Source of the DNA: Candidatus Melainabacteria bacterium RIFCSPHIGHO2_02_FULL_34_12
GTDB taxonomy: Bacteria; Cyanobacteriota; Vampirovibrionia; 2-02-FULL-35-15
NCBI GenBank assembly: GCA_001784555.1
Contig: MFRM01000003.1
Span: 94,578-158,577 of the forward strand
DNA length: 64,000 bases
Reading direction: 5' to 3'
Shown here: one piece after another, positions 25,121-34,257 of the stretch
Position numbering within the stretch: the first letter of the stretch is position 1
How the letters are laid out: each line of letters begins with the position of its first letter
Program-made: the position numbers and the translations under genes
Notes under the pieces: generated by a model
The model's input: the letters and a program-made list of their open reading frames with translations, nothing else
Database searches by the model: none
Told to the model about the DNA's origin: nothing

Positions 25121-25822
25121 ATGCTTAAAAAAAAAGAGGATCTAACAGATAAAGAAATAAGAGAAGAAATACAAAAGTATTTGTACAAGAATCCTCTTAC
25201 CTCTTTCTTTTCAAATTGGGGACATAAAAAGATTAAAGATATAAAGAAAGAATACTTACAGAAAACTCACAAAACCTTTATTGAAACATTAGACATATGT
25301 TGTGGATTGGGTTATAACTCTAATTATGTTCATAGCTTTGAAAGATATACAGGATTAGATCATAATGAAACTTTTATAATGGAGGCTAGAAAGTCATTCC
25401 CGAATCATGAGTTCATAAAAAAAGATATTCTTGAAAAAGATTGGGAATTAAATAAAAAGTTTGACATAATTACTGCTGTTCAAGCTCTTGAACATTTCTC
25501 AAACAGTGATCTGGAGATTATATTTGATAATCTTACAAAGATACTGAGAAGTGATGGGCTTTTTATTTATGTAATCCCGCTTGATTCTTCTTTTTTAATA
25601 AATCTTGGCAGAAAACTTACTACAAAGAGATACATGGACACCAAGTTTAAAAACATGAATTATATGAAATGGCTTAAAAATAATGAGCATATTAATGAGT
25701 ATTCAAGCATTAAAAAAGAAGTTAAGAAAAAATTCCATGTCGTGAAGGAAATATTTTTGCCTTTTAATTTAAAAATTATTGATATAAATATATACTACAT
25801 TGGTGTTTGCAAATTAAAGTGA
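25121..25822 (+). CDS. SAM-dependent methyltransferase
   Basis: 233 residues with SAM motif I LDICCGLGYNSNYV near residue 52 and the motif FDIITAVQALEHFSN near 112, as in methyltransferase 11/25-type folds. In this setting it probably methylates a sugar or glycan. Its stop overlaps the GTG of the next gene (GTGA), so the two are coupled. Confidence 0.75.
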   Translation: MLKKKEDLTDKEIREEIQKYLYKNPLTSFFSNWGHKKIKDIKKEYLQKTHKTFIETLDICCGLGYNSNYVHSFERYTGLDHNETFIMEARKSFPNHEFIKKDILEKDWELNKKFDIITAVQALEHFSNSDLEIIFDNLTKILRSDGLFIYVIPLDSSFLINLGRKLTTKRYMDTKFKNMNYMKWLKNNEHINEYSSIKKEVKKKFHVVKEIFLPFNLKIIDINIYYIGVCKLK

Positions 25823-26541
25823 AAGAATTAATATCATTTGTTATACCAACATTTAATGAGGCATCTCATATAATTACCTCATTAGAAAAATTGCTTGTAT
25901 ACATATCAAAATATAATTATGAAATAATTTTTGTTGATGACAGCAAAGACAATACTTTTGAATTGATTGCTAAGTATATAAACGAAAAATCTTTAAAAAG
26001 TAGAATTAAAACAATCAGAGGGAAAGGAATAGGAAAAGGTGCCGCGGTTAAAGCAGGAATACAAGAAGCTAGTGGAGAAATAATATTTTACTTAGATTCT
26101 GATTTAACAATTCCACTTAATAACATTGATATCTTTATTGAAGAAATTAAAAGAACTAATTCTGATGGTGTAATCGGGAGAAGGATACTTTCTAAAAAAG
26201 GCAAATCTCTAATTAGGTATATATTTTCATTGGCATTGTTGATTCTTGGCAGATCTTTCATCTTTCATTCAAATTATTTTTATGATACACAATGTGGGTT
26301 TAAAGTTTTTAAAAAGGAGTCAATAAAAAAACTGACTTCCAAGCAATGCGTAAATGATGGAATGTTTGACTTAGAGCTTCTGTATATTGCAAAATTATAT
26401 AATATGCAAATCTCCCAAATTACAGTCACACCTTTGCCTGAGATCAGAAAAAGTGTTTTACAATTAGGGAAATGTGTATGGAAAGATCCTTTGGATCTCC
26501 TGGCTATTAAAGTAAATAGACTGCTGGGCAAATACAATTGA
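25819..26541 (+). CDS. Glycosyltransferase family 2 (DPM1-like)
   Basis: About 240 residues. The GT-A start is ISFVIPTFNEASHIITSLEK, the acidic motif is FYLDSDLTIPL near residue 95, and VIGRR and DTQCGFKVFKKE follow. This is the dolichol-phosphate-mannose-synthase-like subgroup without the C-terminal membrane helices of the first GT2. I chose GTG 25819 because it overlaps the previous stop; a TTG at 25807 would extend it by four residues. It ends 4 bases from the convergent tylF-like gene. Confidence 0.85.
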   Translation: MKELISFVIPTFNEASHIITSLEKLLVYISKYNYEIIFVDDSKDNTFELIAKYINEKSLKSRIKTIRGKGIGKGAAVKAGIQEASGEIIFYLDSDLTIPLNNIDIFIEEIKRTNSDGVIGRRILSKKGKSLIRYIFSLALLILGRSFIFHSNYFYDTQCGFKVFKKESIKKLTSKQCVNDGMFDLELLYIAKLYNMQISQITVTPLPEIRKSVLQLGKCVWKDPLDLLAIKVNRLLGKYN

Positions 26542-26545
26542 TTCC

Positions 26546-27304
26546 TCAATGCTTAATAACTATACATTGACCTGTCGAAAGCCATATCGGAATTTCAATT
26601 TTACCTGAGAAAAACTTGTCAACTGCATCCTTTGCACCTGGTGTACAAAGTAGACCATAATCATCAAAGAGCATTATTCCTCCTTTTACCATTCTGGAAT
26701 AGAAGAAACTACAGCACTCAAATATTGATGAATATAAATCAGCATCAATATGAACAAAACAAAAAAAGCTATTTTCTATTTTAGGAAGTGTTTCTGAAAA
26801 TAAACCCTTGTAAATAAGAACATTAGAGCAATCTTTCAGGTATCTGCCTACTCCTTCAAAACTCGTATCAGAAATACCGCCTTGCTGAAAAATATCCTCA
26901 TTCTTGTCTGATACTGGAAGTCCTTGAAAAGTATCAAATAATAAAACTCTTTTTGAGGAACCGTATTGTTCAAATAGCTTTGCCAACATTCTGGCTGATC
27001 CCCCTCTAAATACTCCTAATTCAGCAACATTTCCTTCCAAATTACATACACTCTTAGCAAACTGATATAACTCAAACAATTTGTTTGGATTTAATACCGT
27101 TTGATCTTTAACTTTATGGTATAGCTTGAGAAAAAATTCATCCTTATTCCAGCGATCGATTCGCCTCACGCCCATATGTGCATATTTAATTTCAAACAAA
27201 ATATTTGTTAAAACTGCACTTAAAAGACTACATGTATATTTCGGGTTAAGTGCAATGGGAGACATCCTAATAATGTCAAATGGTGATAGAGATTTAAAAT
27301 TCAT
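26546..27304 (-). CDS. TylF/MycF-like O-methyltransferase
   Basis: 252 residues with the macrocin O-methyltransferase pattern: AELGVFRGGSARML (SAM binding), LFDTFQGLPVSD, FVHIDADLYSSI and GGIMLFDDYG. These are metal-dependent sugar O-methyltransferases, so glycan methylation is likely. I chose the ATG at 27304 because GAGG lies 6 bases upstream; a longer frame from 27358 has no such signal. It is the only minus-strand gene inside the second half of the cluster. Confidence 0.85.
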   Translation of the reverse strand: MNFKSLSPFDIIRMSPIALNPKYTCSLLSAVLTNILFEIKYAHMGVRRIDRWNKDEFFLKLYHKVKDQTVLNPNKLFELYQFAKSVCNLEGNVAELGVFRGGSARMLAKLFEQYGSSKRVLLFDTFQGLPVSDKNEDIFQQGGISDTSFEGVGRYLKDCSNVLIYKGLFSETLPKIENSFFCFVHIDADLYSSIFECCSFFYSRMVKGGIMLFDDYGLLCTPGAKDAVDKFFSGKIEIPIWLSTGQCIVIKH

Positions 27305-27346
27305 AAAAATCCTCGTTAACATTTTACCAAAAATGTTAATCAAACT

Positions 27347-27385
27347 ATTGATGACCATGAAGTTGAAAACCTATTTAAAAAATTA
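27347..27385 (+). pseudogene. Fragment of a methyltransferase gene
   Basis: In one frame it reads IDDHEVENLFKKL, matching LNDHEVENLFEKS inside the intact gene at 27449-28099. At DNA level 29 of 33 bases agree between 27350-27382 and 27833-27865. The frame continues to a stop just before that gene's ATG. It is the remnant of a duplicated or replaced copy. Confidence 0.6.
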
Positions 27386-27448
27386 TTCTTGAAATCGAAG
27401 CAGTCTTTTCATTTCATTCAAAAAGATATGTTAGCATGTTGAAGAAGT

Positions 27449-28099
27449 ATGAATGCTCCGATTATAGAATCAAACAAAACAACAAAACAAAGGAAATTTC
27501 GCCTTCGCTCTCTACTTTCATTTCCTCAAATTTTCAATTTTTATTTGCTTTTGATTGGTTTTAATACTCTCAGACGGAAGTTTGTAAATGAATTCATAAA
27601 ACCATTTCCTGGAGCAACAATATTAGACATAGGCTGTGGAACAGCTTCAATACTTGACTTCCTCCCCGATAATGTCTCATATACAGGCTTTGATATGAAT
27701 CAAAGATACATTAGTTATGCATCAAAAAAATACCTTAAAGCGGTTTTCTCCTGTGAAGAAATAAAAGAATCATTAAATACTATTCCGAATCACTTTGACA
27801 TAGTGCTTGCAAGCGGAGTACTCCACCATCTGAATGACCATGAGGTTGAAAATCTATTTGAAAAATCAAGATCAAGCTTGAAGGATGGTGGTTACTTAAT
27901 GACGCATGATCCTACGTATGTAGAGAATCAATCTCCAATTACAAGATTCATAATTTCAATGGATCGAGGAGTCCATATTCGCACACCAGAAGAATATTTA
28001 TCCTTAGCAAAAAAATATTTTAAAAAGGTTGAAACCACTGTATTCCATGATATATTACGGATTCCAAACACTATATTGTTTATGAAATGTTACAAGTAA
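27449..28099 (+). CDS. SAM-dependent methyltransferase
   Basis: 216 residues: motif I ILDIGCGTASILDFL near residue 60, YTGFDMNQRYI, and FDIVLASGVLHHLND, all typical of class I small-molecule methyltransferases. A basic N-terminus of about 30 residues precedes the fold. It is the last gene of the glycan cluster. A decayed fragment of a related gene lies just upstream. Confidence 0.75.
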   Translation: MNAPIIESNKTTKQRKFRLRSLLSFPQIFNFYLLLIGFNTLRRKFVNEFIKPFPGATILDIGCGTASILDFLPDNVSYTGFDMNQRYISYASKKYLKAVFSCEEIKESLNTIPNHFDIVLASGVLHHLNDHEVENLFEKSRSSLKDGGYLMTHDPTYVENQSPITRFIISMDRGVHIRTPEEYLSLAKKYFKKVETTVFHDILRIPNTILFMKCYK

Positions 28100-28262
28100 A
28101 CTTTTTATCTTGATTATTTATTAATTGTATTACTTCACTATTAATAGCAAAATATCCACGGTTTATTTAGATATATGCGGGGGATTAAAAACATTTAATT
28201 AATTAAGAGAAAAGATTCCAATGGGATTAGTTAAACTGATTGAATAACCCAGGTGATTTGTA

Positions 28263-29189
28263 ATGGATAAAGTCTTCAAGAAAAAAGAAAAAAGATTTTG
28301 GACTAATTTTATGAATGGTCTTATGTCTCAAATTTTTTTTATGAGCGCATTTATTGCGGTGGTTTCATTGTTTTTAATTACAATTTATATTTTTTATAAC
28401 GGACTAAAAATATTTAAGGTAGTTTCAGTTACTGATTTTTTGTTTGGATATGACTGGGAGCCAGTAACATTAAAATTATTTGGCATATTTCCAATGATTA
28501 TTACTTCTTTTTATGTAACCTTTGGTTCGATAATAATTAGTGCACCTCTTGGCATTGCATGTGCAGTGTTTCTTGCAGAAATTGCCCCGGCTTCTGCACA
28601 GCAGATTATTAGACCAGCTGTTCAGCTTTTAGCTGGTATTCCTTCTGTAATTTTTGGTCTTTTTGGACTTGCTTTTGTAGTTCCTATGATTCAGTCCATT
28701 GCCGATGTAGCAGGCTTATCAATACTTGCAGCTATTATTATTCTTTCAATAATGATTCTCCCTACTATTATAAGTATTTCTGAAGATGCAATAAGATCAG
28801 TTCCAAAAGAATTAAAAGACAGCAGCACAGCACTTGGTACGACAAAATGGCAGACCATATACGGCACGATTTTACCTGCATGTTCTTCAGGACTTATTAC
28901 TGCAGTAATACTTGCTTTAGGCAGAGCATTTGGTGAGGCTATGGCAGTAAAAATGGTTATTGGAAATACTCAGACTATGCCTGATTTTTCAGCTGATAGT
29001 GGATTTGGACTGTTTAGCCTGGCAAGAACATTAACTACTAACATAATTGGTGACATTGAATATGCAGAACCTGGTCTGCATTTAAATTCTCTCTTTGCAA
29101 CCGGTGCAATATTATTTATTTTTATAATTATTACAAATGCTGTTTCTCATATGCTCCTAAAAAGAGCTTATGGAGCAAGCAAAACATAA
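28263..29189 (+). CDS. pstC: Phosphate ABC transporter permease PstC
   Basis: Inner-membrane subunit of the high-affinity phosphate importer. 308 residues with six spans and the permease segment IPSVIFGLFGLAFVV followed by the EAA-like loop VPKELKDSSTALGTTKWQTIYG. It pairs with pstA 9 bases downstream. The binding protein PstS and ATPase PstB are not in the window, so they must be encoded elsewhere. Confidence 0.93.
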   Translation: MDKVFKKKEKRFWTNFMNGLMSQIFFMSAFIAVVSLFLITIYIFYNGLKIFKVVSVTDFLFGYDWEPVTLKLFGIFPMIITSFYVTFGSIIISAPLGIACAVFLAEIAPASAQQIIRPAVQLLAGIPSVIFGLFGLAFVVPMIQSIADVAGLSILAAIIILSIMILPTIISISEDAIRSVPKELKDSSTALGTTKWQTIYGTILPACSSGLITAVILALGRAFGEAMAVKMVIGNTQTMPDFSADSGFGLFSLARTLTTNIIGDIEYAEPGLHLNSLFATGAILFIFIIITNAVSHMLLKRAYGASKT

Positions 29190-29198
29190 AAGAAAAAA

Positions 29199-30113
29199 AT
29201 GAAAACCATAATAAAAAAAGAATTATCCAGAGAAAAAGAATTCATAAAGAAACATCTTTTTGAAGAAAAGATTGCATTAAACAGCCTCTGGCTTTCAGGA
29301 TGGGTGATTGTCGGTATATTAGTTTTTATAATTGGATATATTTTTTATTACGGCTTTCCTACTTGTCTTTCATTCCATTACTTATTCAGTCCACCTGAAG
29401 GCGGAAGATATGATAATGGCGGGATTTTATATCAGATAGTTGCTACGCTTTATCTTATTATCGGAGCAATTATTGTAGCAGCACCTATTGGAATCTCAGC
29501 TGCAATTTATCTGACTGAATATTCACCTCAAAATTTTATTACCAGGATGATCCGTTTTGCTATTGAAAATTTAGCAGGTATACCGTCAATTATTTATGGA
29601 CTTTTTGGGCTGGCCTTTTTTGTAATATTTTTAAAATTTGAATATTCGATTCTTGCAGGAGCACTAACTGTAGCAATTATGGTTCTGCCAGTAATAATAA
29701 GAACTTCCGAAGAAGCACTTAAGGCTGTTCCTCAAACTTTTAGGCAAAGCAGTCTGGCTTTGGGTGTAAATAAATGGCAGACTATTTCAAATGTAGTTTT
29801 ACCCTCTGCATTTCCTGGAATACTTACCGGGATTTTGCTAAGCGTAGGAAGAATTGTCGGAGAATCTGCTGTTTTAATTCTGGCTGCCGGCGGAAGTATA
29901 ACTGTTCTGCCTGCATTAATTTCAAATGAATATCCTTATTTTTTACCAGACTCAGCTAGGCCCCTGGCAGTTCATCTTTACTATCAGGCAACCAGTTATG
30001 ACACCAGGGGGAAAGCATTTGCTACAGGCGTAGTATTGATTTTTATAGTTCTGGCACTAAATTATTGTATTAATCAAATTTCAAAAAGCTACAGCAAAAG
30101 ATTTGTTAGATAA
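29199..30113 (+). CDS. pstA: Phosphate ABC transporter permease PstA
   Basis: Second phosphate permease, 304 residues. The GIPSIIYGLFGLAFFV segment and EEALKAVPQTFRQSSLALGVNKWQT loop match PstA. It forms the channel with PstC. It is followed by the convergent atpG with 5 bases between, so no downstream pstB exists here. Confidence 0.93.
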   Translation: MKTIIKKELSREKEFIKKHLFEEKIALNSLWLSGWVIVGILVFIIGYIFYYGFPTCLSFHYLFSPPEGGRYDNGGILYQIVATLYLIIGAIIVAAPIGISAAIYLTEYSPQNFITRMIRFAIENLAGIPSIIYGLFGLAFFVIFLKFEYSILAGALTVAIMVLPVIIRTSEEALKAVPQTFRQSSLALGVNKWQTISNVVLPSAFPGILTGILLSVGRIVGESAVLILAAGGSITVLPALISNEYPYFLPDSARPLAVHLYYQATSYDTRGKAFATGVVLIFIVLALNYCINQISKSYSKRFVR

Positions 30114-30118
30114 TTAAT

Positions 30119-30994
30119 TTACTTTAATGCTTCCACACCACCTACTATTTCAGTAAGCTCCTGAGTAATGGCTGCCTGTCTAGCTTTATTATAGACAATG
30201 GTCAGGCGGTCAATTAGTTCTTTTGCATTTTTAGTAGCACTAGACATTGCATTCATTCGGCTGGCTAGCTCACTGGTACTAGCTTCAAGCAATGCATGGA
30301 AAATAATATTACTTAAATATAACGGAAGAAGACTTCCTAGAACATCATTTAATGAAGGTTCAAATAAAACTTCAGACTGTAATTTATTTGATTCTTCTTT
30401 TTCTTCAGGAATTATAGGCAAGAAAGTTTTTATATAAACCTGATTTCTAAGCATGGATATAAAATCAGTTCCTACGATTTCAATTTTATCTACAGACTTA
30501 TTAATAAAGACTTTTTCAGCACTGTTGGCAATTAAATTAGCCATTTCAATAGAAGGCACTGCGGAAAGTTGTGTAAAAGTTTCAATGATTTCAGTTTTTG
30601 TTCTTTTAAAAAAATTATTTGCTTTATTTCCGACTGCAATAAGTTTTGGTTCAAAACCATCTTTTTTTAGTTCGAGTATTCTTTTTGTGGCTGTTTTTAA
30701 AATGTTTGTATTGTAGCTGCCACATAACCCTCTGTCTGAGCTTATTACAATAATGCCTACAGACTTTACTTCTCTTTGAACCATTAGGGGAATCTCCTGT
30801 CTTTCAAGGAGGGACATTGCTCCTACGGTTCTTTTAATAAAGGCACTTATCTTATCCGTGTATGGTCTGGCACTTAATACCCTGGCCTGTGCTCTTCTTA
30901 CTTTACTTGCAGCAACCAATTTCATTGCCTGGGTGATTTTTTGAGTGCTTTTTACAGACTTAATGCGGACTTTGATACTTTTTAAGTTTGGCAT
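30119..30994 (-). CDS. atpG: ATP synthase gamma chain
   Basis: Central rotor stalk of F1-ATPase. 291 residues: the N-terminal helix LKSIKVRIKSVKSTQKITQA with MKLVAASKVRRA, the Rossmann-like middle part (IVISSDRGLCGSYN), and the C-terminal helix SELASRMNAMSSATKNA...RQAAITQELTEIVGG. These match the bacterial gamma subunit well. It stands alone: neighbours on both sides lie on the opposite strand, so it is not in an atp operon here. Confidence 0.95.
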   Translation of the reverse strand: MPNLKSIKVRIKSVKSTQKITQAMKLVAASKVRRAQARVLSARPYTDKISAFIKRTVGAMSLLERQEIPLMVQREVKSVGIIVISSDRGLCGSYNTNILKTATKRILELKKDGFEPKLIAVGNKANNFFKRTKTEIIETFTQLSAVPSIEMANLIANSAEKVFINKSVDKIEIVGTDFISMLRNQVYIKTFLPIIPEEKEESNKLQSEVLFEPSLNDVLGSLLPLYLSNIIFHALLEASTSELASRMNAMSSATKNAKELIDRLTIVYNKARQAAITQELTEIVGGVEALK

Positions 30995-31102
30995 AACTTT
31001 GTAATATTAGCATGAAGATTTGTGCGTATGTGCTGGTATTTTTCTATACAGCAGTACAGAGGCACAATTTTTTAATTTGTTATAAAATAACTTTGTAACT
31101 AT

Positions 31103-32164
31103 ATGAAACTGAGCTTTTTAAAATCACTCTTATTATTTTTAATTTTGAATTATATTCTTTTAAATTCTATTCCTTCTATATGTCAAACAGAAATGCCGGA
31201 AACTGTACCAGATCCTACAAAAAAATATGATGAGCTTTTTAATAAACCACCTGAAACACAGGAAAGCACTCCTGAGCCAGTACAGGAAGATGAGCTGGTT
31301 TCATTCTTACCAAAACTTGATAATGAATTATATAAGAACTGGTCAGTTGTTGAGAGTCCCAGGATCATAACTACTACAGATGATGATGTATTAAAAGAAG
31401 CAGGTTTTGAAAAAGTACTTAAGCAATCATATAAAAAAGAAAATCATATTGTTGATATTTATATTTATAAATTTAAAGATTTCGCAGGTGCATATAGTGC
31501 ATTTACTGTACTGCACAGAGGTGCTGCCACAAAATTAGAAGTCGGCAGAAATGCAAGCGAGAATGACAGTCTGGTAGATTTCTGGAAAGGAAATTATTTT
31601 GTTAACATTCAGACACTTGCTGAAAATGATAAGGACGCTAAAGAATTTATAGTCTTATCAAGTCAGGATATTTCAAAAAATATAACTGATGATAAAATGC
31701 CACCGGTTATTGTAATTCAAATGCCTTCATTAAATCGAGTTCAGGGCACAGAAAAATATTGCCTTGGTATAGTTTGCTGCCAAAAATATCTTGCAAGTAA
31801 TCTCACTGAAATTGATTTTAATTCCCTGCATTTAAATGAATCTGGCGGAATTATTACAGCACAATATCAATTTCCTGAAAATAAAGATGAAAGGATTACA
31901 TTATTACTTTTACGTTATATTGAAAAACAAACAGCTGCACAAACATTTAATTATTTCAAGGAGTCTTTCGAGAAGAAAAAAGCAGACAACTATGATACTG
32001 AAGAAGGTATATTAAAAATAAAGAATGAAAAAAGTGATTACACATATATTAAACAAAGAGGAAATCTTCTTGGCATAGCATTTGCCATTACAAATAAAAA
32101 ATCGGGTGAACAATTACTGAATTTTATTCCTTGGCCTATTGAGATTACAAAGCCCAAAGACTAA
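31103..32164 (+). CDS. Exported protein, DUF6599-like
   Basis: 353 residues beginning with a hydrophobic signal sequence (LKSLLLFLILNYILLNSIPS) and a Pro/Glu-rich linker. The body resembles DUF6599: IVDIYIYKFKDFAGAYSAFT, then FWKGNYFVNIQT. No catalytic motif is seen. It stands alone between atpG and korA. The family has no firm function known to me; the assignment is by resemblance only. Confidence 0.6.
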   Translation: MKLSFLKSLLLFLILNYILLNSIPSICQTEMPETVPDPTKKYDELFNKPPETQESTPEPVQEDELVSFLPKLDNELYKNWSVVESPRIITTTDDDVLKEAGFEKVLKQSYKKENHIVDIYIYKFKDFAGAYSAFTVLHRGAATKLEVGRNASENDSLVDFWKGNYFVNIQTLAENDKDAKEFIVLSSQDISKNITDDKMPPVIVIQMPSLNRVQGTEKYCLGIVCCQKYLASNLTEIDFNSLHLNESGGIITAQYQFPENKDERITLLLLRYIEKQTAAQTFNYFKESFEKKKADNYDTEEGILKIKNEKSDYTYIKQRGNLLGIAFAITNKKSGEQLLNFIPWPIEITKPKD

Positions 32165-32372
32165 CGAAATGGTGTATCGGCAAACCAGCGTTTCGGCGAG
32201 CTATAAAACGATTTTTCATGAGTGAGTAATTACAGTATTTCAAATTCCATAACCTTATATTCTTAGTGGTAAATTTGAGCTTAATCGCTTTATAATTTAA
32301 ACAGGCAAAAGCCATAAACGGTACAATCTTAAAGCGGACAGAGTAAAAGAGTAGAAGAGTAGAAAATTTAAA

Positions 32373-34217
32373 ATGGTCACACAGGAAGTAAATAAGAAAA
32401 AAGAAACACTGGAAGAAGCTACCATAAGATTTGCAGGAGATTCCGGCGATGGGATGCAGCTTACAGGGGGACAGTTTACAAATGCAACTGCAATTGTAGG
32501 AAATGATTTAAGTACTCTTCCTGATTTTCCGGCAGAAATCAGAGCACCAGCCGGTTCACTGGCTGGAGTCAGCGGCTTTCAAATTCACTTTAGCAGCAAA
32601 GAAATCCATACTCCAGGCGATATTCTGGATGTACTGGTAGCTATGAATCCGGCTGCATTAAAAGCTAATTTAAAAGATCTAAGGCCTGGCGGAATGCTTA
32701 TTGTTAACACTAATGCTTTTACAGAAACAAACTTAAAAAAAGCAGGTTACGATAAAAATCCTCTTGAAGATGGACTTGGGCAAAAATATCAGCTTTTTAC
32801 AATTGAAATTTCCAGGCTTACACAGCTTGCTTTGCAGGACTTAAATTTACCCGGGAAATTAGTTGATCGTTCAAAAAATCTTTTTGCGCTTGGTCTTATG
32901 TATTGGCTCTACACTAGACCCATGGAACAAACCATTGAATGGTTAAATAAAAAGTTCGCAAGTAAGCCCGACATACTCAAGGCAAATTTAAAAGTTTTAA
33001 AAGCAGGATATCACTACGGTGAAACCACAGAAACATTTATTTCACAATATGAAATTAAGCAGGCAAAAATTCATCCCGGCAAATACAGAAACATTACAGG
33101 TAATGAAGCCACCGTGTTTGGCTTAATTGCTGCAGCACAGCTCTCAGGTCTTACAATTTTTCTTGGAAGTTACCCTATTACCCCGGCTAGTGACATTCTT
33201 CATGAACTATCTAAGTACAAGCATATTGGAATAAGAACTTTTCAGGCAGAAGATGAAATTGCTGCTATCGGAGCTGCTATTGGAGCAAGTTTTGCCGGGG
33301 GTCTTGGAGTTACTACCACGAGTGGCCCAGGTGTTTGTTTAAAATCAGAGTTTATCGGTCTTGCTATAAAAACAGAACTTCCTTTAATTGTATGTGATAT
33401 TCAGAGAGGCGGACCAAGTACCGGTCTTCCTACTAAAACAGAACAAGCTGATCTTCTTCAAGTAATGTTTGGAAGAAATTCTGAAAGTCCTGTCCCTATA
33501 GTTGCAGCTGCTACACCAGGCGATTGTTTTGAAACTATGCTTGAAGCAGTAAGAATTGCCACTACCTATATGACTCCTGTTTTCTTTATGTCAGACGGAT
33601 ATCTCGCAAATGGATCTGAGCCATGGAAAATTCCTCAAGTATCAGAACTTAAAAAAATTAAGATTAATTACAGAACAGAAAAAGAAGGTTTCTTCCCTTA
33701 CCTGCGTGATGAAAAAACACTAGCCAGACCTTGGGCAATTCCTGGAACACCAGAGCTTGAGCATGTAATTGGCGGACTAGAAGGTGAACAAATTACCGGA
33801 AAAGTAAGTTACGATCCAATTAACCATGATGCAATGGTTAAACTACGCGCTAGAAAAATTGCTCAAATTGCAAATTCTATTCCAGATATTAAAGTAGTTA
33901 ACGGAGAAGAAAAGGGAGATCTTTTAATTCTTGGGTGGGGAAGCACGCTTGGAGCAATAATTGCTGCTACTGAGTTGCTTATTGAAAAAGGATATAAAGT
34001 CTCAAATGCACATATTAGACATTTAAATCCTTTCCCAAATAATCTTGGCAATTTATTAAAAAACTACAAAAAAGTTTTAATCCCTGAAGTAAATCTAGGT
34101 CAGCTTAGAATGCTTATAAGAGCAAAATATCTAATTGATGCACAGGGTTTAAATATTGTAGGTGGGCAACCACTTAAGATCCAGTCAATTGTAGAGGCAG
34201 CAGAAAAATTATTGTAG
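32373..34217 (+). CDS. korA: 2-oxoacid:ferredoxin oxidoreductase, alpha subunit (gamma-alpha fusion)
   Basis: Part of a CoA-dependent 2-oxoacid (probably 2-oxoglutarate) ferredoxin oxidoreductase. The first ~200 residues are the gamma domain (TIRFAGDSGDGMQLTGGQF), and the rest is the alpha subunit with YPITPASDIL and TTTSGPGVCLKSEF. 614 residues is normal for the fused KorA type. The stop codon TAG is part of a palindrome copy (GTAGGGGC) that begins at 34214. korB follows 40 bases later. Confidence 0.93.
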   Translation: MVTQEVNKKKETLEEATIRFAGDSGDGMQLTGGQFTNATAIVGNDLSTLPDFPAEIRAPAGSLAGVSGFQIHFSSKEIHTPGDILDVLVAMNPAALKANLKDLRPGGMLIVNTNAFTETNLKKAGYDKNPLEDGLGQKYQLFTIEISRLTQLALQDLNLPGKLVDRSKNLFALGLMYWLYTRPMEQTIEWLNKKFASKPDILKANLKVLKAGYHYGETTETFISQYEIKQAKIHPGKYRNITGNEATVFGLIAAAQLSGLTIFLGSYPITPASDILHELSKYKHIGIRTFQAEDEIAAIGAAIGASFAGGLGVTTTSGPGVCLKSEFIGLAIKTELPLIVCDIQRGGPSTGLPTKTEQADLLQVMFGRNSESPVPIVAAATPGDCFETMLEAVRIATTYMTPVFFMSDGYLANGSEPWKIPQVSELKKIKINYRTEKEGFFPYLRDEKTLARPWAIPGTPELEHVIGGLEGEQITGKVSYDPINHDAMVKLRARKIAQIANSIPDIKVVNGEEKGDLLILGWGSTLGAIIAATELLIEKGYKVSNAHIRHLNPFPNNLGNLLKNYKKVLIPEVNLGQLRMLIRAKYLIDAQGLNIVGGQPLKIQSIVEAAEKLL

Positions 34218-34243
34218 GGGCAAATCGATGTGTTTGCCCAATG
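34214..34243 (+). repeat. 30-base variant palindrome between korA and korB
   Basis: Begins GTAGGGGCAAATCG then ATGTGTTTGCCCAATG. The second to fourth bases are the korA stop codon, and the right end is followed at once by the AAGGAAA before korB. It is a sister of 5532 and 14866. Confidence 0.8.
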
Positions 34244-34257
34244 AAGGAAAATAAAAA

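Noticed and set aside
31047..31075. GTACAGAGGCACAATT followed by AATTTGT, a possible worn palindrome
   Set aside because: The ends do not pair and the match depends on allowing many changes.
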